Assembly: GCA_017993235.1 (NCBI GenBank)
Contig: JAGONC010000022.1
Location: forward strand, 1-54,839
Length of the DNA: 54,839 nt
Direction of reading: 5' to 3'
From: Lentimicrobiaceae bacterium
GTDB lineage: Bacteria > Bacteroidota > Bacteroidia > Bacteroidales > JAGONC01
This document shows, in pieces, positions 49,001 to 54,839 of this stretch. Under the pieces are notes generated by a model. The model was not told the origin of the DNA. It saw only the letters and a program-made list of their open reading frames with translations, and ran no database searches. Every line of letters starts with the position of its first letter. The stretch's first letter is position 1. A program made the position numbers and the translations under genes.

Positions 49001-49073
49001 ACTGAGAAATACTACTAAAAGGGGATTGCTATCCGAAACTCAATATCGTAACTTAGCATATCTATAAACATCC

Positions 49074-49733
49074 ATGTCATACTCAGAAAACCCGGACAGG
49101 ACAGCTATCCGCATCGCAATTGTGGAAGACGACCGGACTGTTCGCGAAGGTCTGCAGATGCTACTGAACGGTTCACCCGGATTTGCCTGTGTGGCTGCAT
49201 ATGCAAACGGGGAAGACGCCGTTGCGGACATTCCGCAGGTTAGTCCAGATGTCGTGCTGATGGACATCAACCTGCCGGGCATCAATGGAATCGAGTGCAT
49301 CCTGGCACTGAAAGAACTGCATTTCCCCGGCCAGTTCATTATGCTGACCGTCTTTGAGGATGCCGACGCCATCTTTCGCTCTCTGTCAGCAGGCGCAACC
49401 GGCTACCTGCTTAAACAAACTCCTGCGGCAAAATTGCTCGAGGCGATCCAGGATGTGTACCGTGGTGGTTCGCCCATGTCAGGTGAAATAGCACGCAAAG
49501 TAGTACAATCGTTCCAGCATCCGGTTCCGGCTTCCAAAAATGCCGGAGGATTGACCAAAAGGGAAGAAGAGATCCTTGACTACCTGATGAAAGGGTTTTT
49601 CTACAAAGAAATCGCGGGCGAACTGTTCATCAGCACCGAAACTGTCCGCACCCATATTCGAAATATCTACGAGAAACTGCAGGTGAGAACGAGGAGCGAA
49701 GCGATACTGAAGTATTTTACTACTAAAAGGTGA
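49074..49733 (+). CDS. NarL/FixJ-type response regulator
   Basis: 219 residues. Receiver domain with IVEDDRTVREGLQ, phosphoacceptor Asp in VVLMDINLPGING (about 62), FIMLTVFEDAD and LLKQTPAAKL; C-terminal LuxR-type helix-turn-helix LTKREEEILDYLMKGFFYKE, IAGELFISTETVRTHIRNIY (about 160-205). It is phosphorylated by the kinase encoded just upstream and binds promoter DNA. The separate transcription start is possible in the G-rich gap between the genes. Confidence 0.93.
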   Translation: MSYSENPDRTAIRIAIVEDDRTVREGLQMLLNGSPGFACVAAYANGEDAVADIPQVSPDVVLMDINLPGINGIECILALKELHFPGQFIMLTVFEDADAIFRSLSAGATGYLLKQTPAAKLLEAIQDVYRGGSPMSGEIARKVVQSFQHPVPASKNAGGLTKREEEILDYLMKGFFYKEIAGELFISTETVRTHIRNIYEKLQVRTRSEAILKYFTTKR

Positions 49734-49792
49734 TTGATTCCACCCTTCGGCTGCCCGTAACTTTGCTGAAAAGCAATCTAAATCCTTCAGCC

Positions 49793-51583
49793 ATGAAAAC
49801 ATTTCCCATTTCATTTTTCGTCGTACTTTGTACGTTTTACATTTTTCAGGTGAGCGAAGCACAAATCATTCATGTGCCTGCTGATTATTCCTCGATCCAG
49901 GAAGGGATCACGGCCGCTGATCCGGGTGACACTGTGCTTGTGGCAGATGGCCTTTATTATGAGAATATCAATTACCTCGGTAAAAAACCTTTGATGGTAG
50001 CCAGTGAGTTTCTTGTCGATGGCGATACCAACCACATCAACAATACCATCATTAACGGCAGCCAGCCTGATGATCCGAATTTCGGTTCGGTTGTCACTTT
50101 TAGTTCAGGTGAGGATACAACCTCTGTGCTGTGCGGATTTACAATCACAGGTGGGACTGGAAATATCGAATCTTCAGTAAACTACAGGATGGGAGGAGGG
50201 GTGAACATCTCATTTTCCGGTGCCAATCTTGAATATAATCATATCCTGAATAACACAGTCACATACGACAATGGGATATATGGAGGTGGTGTGCAGGCTG
50301 GTGGTCCTATAGGGGAGATACCATGGGTTGTCATGCGCTATAACAGGATTTGCAATAATACAGCCGTAAGCATGAGCAATGAAGGGTCAGGAGGAGGAGT
50401 TGAAATTTACTATAACACTATTATGGCAGAAAATGAACTATTCAACAATACGGTCAATGCACCCCTGAGATGCTCCGGTGGTGGACTGGAAATCGCTGGC
50501 GCTTTTGGTACCATTGAAGTGGATGTCAGGAACAATATTATTCGGAACAACAAAGCGATCTCTGTAAGCTATTTCTCTGAATATTCAATCACCGGAGGAT
50601 TAAGTATGGGATTTAACCTGACCGGGATTGTTTCCGGCAATGATATATCATTTAACGAAGTGGAATCGTCAGACAACATCTGGGGGCAGGGAACCGGCGT
50701 TTTGGTTCAGGAAGCCGTTACAAATGAATTCGTTTTTGAAAATAATTTCATTACCAATAATACTCATACCGGGCTACGGTGTCTGGGGGGAGGAATGCTT
50801 CTTTACAATACAGGAGGAAAATTCCAGAATAATATTATCTGCGATAACCACGGCACCCATGGTGGAGGCATCACGATTCAGGATTGCACTGAAGCGTTCC
50901 CTGTACTGATCAACAACACGATTACAGGGAACGATGCAGCGAACCAGGGTGGTGGATTGTATATTGATAATGCAACGGCTATGGTTATAAATACCATTAT
51001 ATGGGGAAATACCTCGCCACGTGATCCTTCTATTTCTACCGGTGAAAATGTTATAGCCGTCCTTTATTCCGATGTGCAAGGCGACGAAACCTGGCCCGGT
51101 GATGGAAATATGAACGATGATCCTGTATTTCTTGAAGATGGTTATCATATTGATGGTTCAAGTCCTTGCCTTGACAGTGGGGATGAATCGATCCATATTG
51201 AAGAGAACTGGTACTATGCTCCATTGTATGATTTTGAAGGCGATCCCCGCCCGGCGCCTTTCGGCGGACCGGATATTGGAGCGGATGAGTATTTTTATGT
51301 CGGCCATGAAGAGTTGCAGGTTACAGGTTGCAGGTTGCATGTGTATCCGAATCCAGCCGATGGAATATCAAATATCAAATTTCAAATATCAGAAAGCAAA
51401 AGTGTGGTGCTGAAGGTATTGGATATCTGTGGCCATGAAGTCGTCACACTGGTCAACCAGGTGCAGGCTCCGGGAGAACAGGAGGTTCATTTCGACGTAT
51501 CAGGGCTTCCGGCGGGGATCTATTTTATCAGGATGGAAGCAGGAGATGCTGTTTTTACTGAAAAGATGGTAGTAATGAAATAA
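49793..51583 (+). CDS. Right-handed beta-helix surface protein with T9SS sorting domain
   Basis: About 596 residues from the ATG at 49793 (MKTFPISFFVVLCTFYIFQV signal, cleaved near SEAQ); the open frame extends 21 codons upstream without a signal. The opening IIHVPADYSSIQEGITAADP with GDTVLVADGLYYENI is typical of pectate-lyase-like parallel beta-helix proteins. Repeated NNxI/GGG coils follow (NRICNN, NIIRNN, NFITNN, NTITGN) to about residue 430, then an IGADEY end and the sorting domain from VYPNP (about 515). Exported by T9SS. May bind or cleave polysaccharide, but no catalytic residues can be assigned. Confidence 0.87.
   Translation: MKTFPISFFVVLCTFYIFQVSEAQIIHVPADYSSIQEGITAADPGDTVLVADGLYYENINYLGKKPLMVASEFLVDGDTNHINNTIINGSQPDDPNFGSVVTFSSGEDTTSVLCGFTITGGTGNIESSVNYRMGGGVNISFSGANLEYNHILNNTVTYDNGIYGGGVQAGGPIGEIPWVVMRYNRICNNTAVSMSNEGSGGGVEIYYNTIMAENELFNNTVNAPLRCSGGGLEIAGAFGTIEVDVRNNIIRNNKAISVSYFSEYSITGGLSMGFNLTGIVSGNDISFNEVESSDNIWGQGTGVLVQEAVTNEFVFENNFITNNTHTGLRCLGGGMLLYNTGGKFQNNIICDNHGTHGGGITIQDCTEAFPVLINNTITGNDAANQGGGLYIDNATAMVINTIIWGNTSPRDPSISTGENVIAVLYSDVQGDETWPGDGNMNDDPVFLEDGYHIDGSSPCLDSGDESIHIEENWYYAPLYDFEGDPRPAPFGGPDIGADEYFYVGHEELQVTGCRLHVYPNPADGISNIKFQISESKSVVLKVLDICGHEVVTLVNQVQAPGEQEVHFDVSGLPAGIYFIRMEAGDAVFTEKMVVMK
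51314..51341 (+). repeat. Heptamer tandem repeat TTGCAGG, four units, in coding sequence
   Basis: TTGCAGG, TTACAGG, TTGCAGG, TTGCATG code LQVTGCRLH directly before VYPNP of the sorting domain: the same position as the GTCRGCR heptamer in the L-domain gene. Confidence 0.8.
51364..51391 (+). repeat. Heptamer repeat AATATCA, four units, inside the sorting domain
   Basis: AATATCA, AATATCA, AATTTCA, AATATCA in register, coding NIKFQIS of the first sorting-domain strand. Confidence 0.7.
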
Positions 51584-51604
51584 TTATTTACGCAACTCCG
51601 GTAA

Positions 51605-52240
51605 TCAGTAATGGCTATTCTTTACATATTCCAAAACCACCTTCTCGATCCTGTTTCTGACCTCGCTCCATTTTAACCCGGGATGTTTAATTAATACAGG
51701 CCAGTCGGAAAGATCTATGTCCTCGAAATAGATCAGGCTTTTAAGAATGAATGCAACATTCATTTGATCGTATTTATTCTGATAAAATTCCAGCATACTT
51801 ACCAGATTGTACTCATTCAGAAGGTAGTAGATGTCAATAAAATCCTTTGACCGTTGCCCGCTGGTTGAGATGGCATTCAGTTTCATTGCAATGATATCCG
51901 GAAGTGATAGAAGCGTAACACTTTGAATAACAATCGGCTTGCTAATTAATTTATATCGGTGTGCAAGTATGTCGACATTGATATTCCCGATAGCTCCTTT
52001 AAGAGTATTGGATGCCGTTAGAAACAACTGATAGGGAAAATCCTGATGGAGTTGCTCGAGAAGTTCGGATGCATCAAAGCTGAAGTTGGAGAAAAGGTCA
52101 ATATCCACCGATTTCCGATGACCGAGGCTCAAAGCAAGTGCCGTGCCTCCAACCAGGTAAAATCCCTGGAGGTAAGGCTTGTCCTGCAGCGACTTTATGA
52201 GTTCCAGTGTTGGGGCCTCGACTGCTGTAGTTGGTAACAT
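51605..52240 (-). CDS. AbiEii/AbiGii-type nucleotidyltransferase toxin
   Basis: 211 residues. The nucleotidyltransferase core is FYLVGGTALALSLGHRKSVD followed by IDLFS (about residues 28-52), with the GG[ST] and the DxD-type acidic pair; then VTLLSLPDIIAMKLNAISTSGQRSKDFIDIYYLL, the signature Lys/Arg-Asp region of the AbiEii family. These toxins act on tRNA or translation by nucleotide transfer in type IV toxin-antitoxin systems. The gene overlaps the upstream small gene by 46 bp and is transcribed with it. Convergent to the beta-helix gene. Confidence 0.87.
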   Translation of the reverse strand: MLPTTAVEAPTLELIKSLQDKPYLQGFYLVGGTALALSLGHRKSVDIDLFSNFSFDASELLEQLHQDFPYQLFLTASNTLKGAIGNINVDILAHRYKLISKPIVIQSVTLLSLPDIIAMKLNAISTSGQRSKDFIDIYYLLNEYNLVSMLEFYQNKYDQMNVAFILKSLIYFEDIDLSDWPVLIKHPGLKWSEVRNRIEKVVLEYVKNSHY

Positions 52241-52503
52241 CTGAATTCCTCGGGTGGTTTATGGAATAGTTTGGTAATGAAGTTCAATGTTTTAGGATCG
52301 ATATACCGCAAGTTGCACAATACGTCAACGACCTTTTTTCTGCCATAGAACTTCATTAAATATTTCATTTCATGGACTTCCCCCAGACAGAAAACCCGTT
52401 CAATGATCAGTCGGCTGGCCAAGACCTCATTCAATCCTGAAATATTGACATCCCAGAAATAACGTGGATTTAGGTTCGCTATGATTGAATCAACAGGATC
52501 CAT
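52195..52503 (-). CDS. Putative antitoxin of the AbiEii pair (DUF6922-like)
   Basis: 102 residues: LNPRYFWDVNISGLNEVLA, SRLIIERVFCLGEVHEMKYL, then a helical KKVVDVLCNLRYIDPKTLNF segment. Small proteins of this type with the YFWDVN start regularly precede AbiEii-like toxin genes in Bacteroidota and are presumed antitoxins. It precedes and overlaps the toxin gene. No other DNA-binding domain is evident. The role as antitoxin is inferred from position. Confidence 0.75.
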   Translation of the reverse strand: MDPVDSIIANLNPRYFWDVNISGLNEVLASRLIIERVFCLGEVHEMKYLMKFYGRKKVVDVLCNLRYIDPKTLNFITKLFHKPPEEFRCYQLQQSRPQHWNS

Positions 52504-52587
52504 TGTTTAAACGTTCTTCATTGTCAAAGATACTGAAAAATATTGATATTACCAGCAGAAGGCTATCATATAATTGGATTACAATTT

Positions 52588-52691
52588 AACCACAGAGGCG
52601 TGCAGAGGAAAACACAAAGGTGCACTGAGGTTGGAATGTTCACTATCACACCTCTGTGCGCCTCCGCGCTACCTCCTTCGCCTCTGTGGTT
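52588..52691. repeat. Long hairpin repeat (AACCACAG type), copy 2
   Basis: Arms AACCACAGAGGCG and CGCCTCTGTGGTT with an inner GCAGAGG/CCTC region; clearly homologous over its length to 44741-44845. It lies in the 220-bp gap between the antitoxin gene and the lipoprotein gene, both on the minus strand, whose intergenic space is otherwise empty. Confidence 0.8.
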
Positions 52692-52723
52692 AGAATAAAA
52701 AATCTCCAATACCGTATGCTATT

Positions 52724-53236
52724 TCATTTAACGGCCCTGCACTTCTCCCTCAGCTCCCCGCTGTCAATCAGCATATTGATCTCCTTCACAGGATCCTGAA
52801 ATGAAGCCTTCAATCCGCAGTTACACAGCTCCGTCAGCGGATCGAAATCAACGATCTTTCCATATAGTTGCTCAGGAGTCGGGACTTCCTTCAGGTTAGC
52901 ATATTCCTCGTAGGTAAGATCTAAAAAGGCCACATTGGCTCCAATCCCGCGGTTATCCAGCCAGTACCCGTTATTCAGGGAATCCGGTAATGTGTAACCA
53001 TGCCCTCTTATCAAATCTTTTGGGTGAGGGTAAGAAATGATCTCCTTTTTGTCCTCTGATAACAGGACGGGAACCAGATGGTAATAATCTCCCCTGGTCT
53101 TGTAAACCAGTGCCGGCGGACCGGGAATGAACTGCGCAACCGAATCGGATGGGTCTGTCAACCGGGACTGCGGAACCTTCTTATTGGTGCAACAGCCCAT
53201 CAATCCAATGACAAGAATGATCAGTAGTGTTCTCAT
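52724..53236 (-). CDS. Putative lipoprotein of unknown function
   Basis: 170 residues with a lipoprotein signal (LLIILVIGLMGCC, Cys about 15-16). The mature part has an ordered pattern (VYKTRGDYYHLVPVLLSED, ISYPHPKDL, YWLDNRGIGANVAFLDLTYE, LCNCGLKASF) with two closely spaced Cys. No family is recognised. Its ATG overlaps the TGA of the C10 peptidase gene, so it is translated in the same operon, perhaps as an inhibitor or partner of that peptidase; C10 proteases are often linked to small inhibitors, but this is inference. Confidence 0.75.
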   Translation of the reverse strand: MRTLLIILVIGLMGCCTNKKVPQSRLTDPSDSVAQFIPGPPALVYKTRGDYYHLVPVLLSEDKKEIISYPHPKDLIRGHGYTLPDSLNNGYWLDNRGIGANVAFLDLTYEEYANLKEVPTPEQLYGKIVDFDPLTELCNCGLKASFQDPVKEINMLIDSGELREKCRAVK

Positions 53237-54839
53237 CGGCTGATGGTGATTTTTTTGGTCAGTGTTCCATGTAAAAACTGCAGACGCAGGTAATAGACCC
53301 CATCAGGCATTTGCAGGACGGGTAGAGTATAGAAGTTCACCCTGTCAGAAACAGGGCAGGAAAGAACCTGATGTCCAGACATATCATAGACATCGATCTG
53401 GTTGAGTTCATCTTTGAAAGCGCTGAGATCAATGTTCACTATATTCTTTGCAGGATTTGGATACACCCTGATCAGATCAGCCTGATCTCCATCCGCGATG
53501 CCACCGGAAGCGACACGGGTAATGGACATATCCAGCAGATACGTCCCGGTTTCACCGGCAAAGTAGGGTGCGACTGTGAAATAAAGTGTCCCGCCGCCGT
53601 TGATCGCGATGTTGCCTGGCATCACGTCATCATAGGCATCCGACCAGTCGGTGCCATTCATTGAATAAGCGAACAGGGCGTCCACGGTATACACGTTCCC
53701 GTTGCCGCTGTCATAGGAATCGTGAAGCCTGGTGGTAATGGTATAATTGTACTCCGTCGGCAGGTTGATCCGGTAATAATCATAGTCGGTTTCGATGTGG
53801 AGATTGGCTCCCTGTGTATTCTGGTCTGCGGTGTTGCCTGAAAATGAGACAGGCAACGCATAAGCCTGCGCGACTTCGTTGTTGTTTTCATAGGGATCCG
53901 GTTCGATTGCTTCAGCCTGGACCGTTACATAAACAGGATTCTGGTAATAGGAGGAACCGGTCAGTTCCCAGTCGTAACCTGACCACTTATGGGTGACGGC
54001 CAGCAGGTAGGTTCCGGGAGCCACTCCGATCGCATTGGTGGTAAACGTAAGATAGGGATACGCATAATGGTAACCCGGCGGTAAACCTTCGTTCTCGCTG
54101 ATCTCGTAGATCGTTTCCACCCAGTATCCATCCAGTCCGTAAAGGTCAACGGCATATTTCCCGACGAACGTATAGGAGCTGTTATTGACGATATCCAGGT
54201 TAATGGTGGCAGACTGGCCCCGGATCAGGGTCGTGCCCGGTGATATGATCATTTCCGAATACAGTTCAATATCATTCTGGTTGACAACCTCCATCTGGAT
54301 CAGGTTGTAATACCCGAGGTTATCGTTGTCGGAAACCTGTACCCAGTTGCCGTCGGAGGGACGGTAAAACGTTGCGATATAGCATGTACCGGGCAGCATG
54401 CTGAGCAGTCCGTCGCTTTCAAATACCAGATCCGTATAATAGCCTGCATCCAGCGTATAACCTTCGACGATCTCCACGAAGTCGACAAACTCATAATCGC
54501 TGTCGAAAGCGGCCGCGCAAAAATCCCCTGTGAAGGTCTCTGTATCGTAATTACCTATGGCAGTAGAGATGGAGAAGGAAGAGCCGTAGCTAATGGTACT
54601 TTCGGAGGGGTAAAGGTAGCCGTAAAGTGCGAGGTCATAAAATTCAGCGCCCCCACCGCCGCCTCCACCTCCACCGTCATCCGGCGCTTCAATTCCAATG
54701 ATGGCCTGGTGCCCGCTGTTGAACCCCCCGTCCCGCCACCGATGCCCGTGCCATCAGGATTCAACGCATTGATCGAAAAATACCCGTCATAGGTTCCGCC
54801 CCATCCCCAGTTGAAATGAAAATAACCACTGTTGTCATA
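53233..54839 (-). CDS. C10 (streptopain-like) peptidase with T9SS sorting domain, partial, apparent frameshift
   Basis: The 5' part of the gene is beyond the window. At the edge it reads FHFNWGWGGTYDGYF and NALNPDGTGIGGGTGG, the C-terminal active-site region (Asn-Trp) of C10 cysteine peptidases, then, one frame over, FNSGHQAIIGIEAP with a poly-Gly linker and a beta-rich extension, a pre-peptidase-type domain (DPYENNNEVAQAYALP, about 200 residues before the end) and a sorting domain starting VYPNP. The two frames join only if one base is added in the G6 run at about 54722-54727. The catalytic Cys and His lie outside the window. Confidence 0.8.

Noticed and set aside
54555..54764. Separate small minus-strand gene at the right edge
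   Set aside because: It is the peptidase frame continuing past the frameshift; its first residues (NPDGTGIGGGTGG) belong to the C10 peptidase.
1..54839. tRNA or rRNA genes
   Set aside because: No cloverleaf with a GTTCRA arm or rRNA-like stretch was found on either strand by reading; a covariance search could still find one.

Overview
The window comes from a member of the Bacteroidota, most likely a Bacteroidales/Marinilabiliales-type anaerobe. The evidence is: several large secreted proteins ending in type IX secretion (T9SS, Por) C-terminal sorting domains with the VYPNP start; a TPR-containing LytS-type histidine kinase paired with a LytTR regulator; C10, M16 and S8 peptidases; promoters of the TTTG / TAnnTTTG form; and few clear Shine-Dalgarno sequences. 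No rRNA, tRNA or CRISPR array was seen.

Layout. (1) About 1-9.6 kb is an AT-rich array of short, mostly plus-strand accessory genes (small secreted protein, S15-type hydrolase, unknown protein, CPBP protease, SnoaL-like, GyrI-like, metallo-beta-lactamase fold, GNAT, YCII). They are separated by 80-136-bp imperfect palindromes that look like integron attC sites. No integron integrase is present, so this is best read as a CALIN (cluster of attC sites lacking an integrase), interrupted by an IS91-type remnant. (2) 9.7-11.8 kb holds a DUF3795 protein, a nitrilase-like lipoprotein and an outer-membrane protein. (3) 12-17 kb holds a cation diffusion facilitator, the hybrid cluster protein Hcp and an ABC exporter, flanked by two decayed mazF copies. 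(4) 17-22 kb holds an AT-rich acyltransferase and methyltransferase followed by housekeeping-like periplasmic genes (isochorismatase-like, GrpB, VanX-like dipeptidase). (5) 22.4-30.4 kb has a DUF4386 membrane protein, a LytTR two-component pair, a beta-propeller glycosidase-like lipoprotein and two COG1373-type ATPases. (6) 30.8-39.9 kb has three T9SS-exported surface proteins (kelch, S8 protease, L-domain), a truncated response regulator and a patatin. (7) 40-54.8 kb has an M16 peptidase, DUF47-PiT phosphate transport, a third COG1373 ATPase, a NarL-type two-component pair, a T9SS beta-helix protein, an AbiEii-type toxin-antitoxin pair, a lipoprotein and a partial C10 peptidase.

The most unusual aspect is the repeat and relic content. 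I see eight copies of a 50-bp hairpin element whose variable stem keeps base-pairing; at least seven families of 7-bp tandem repeats, several of them inside coding sequence and clustered at the junction to T9SS sorting domains; two 104-bp long hairpins; GC-rich palindromes; and many gene ghosts that keep two ends of a known gene and have lost the middle (IS91 element, MBL hydrolase, glycosidase, DUF4386), plus truncated mazF and sorting-domain pieces. Two stretches (22.5-24.3 kb and 38.4-39.05 kb) are paralogous, with the second decayed. Each of the three COG1373 ATPase genes carries at least one perfect short palindrome in its promoter region.
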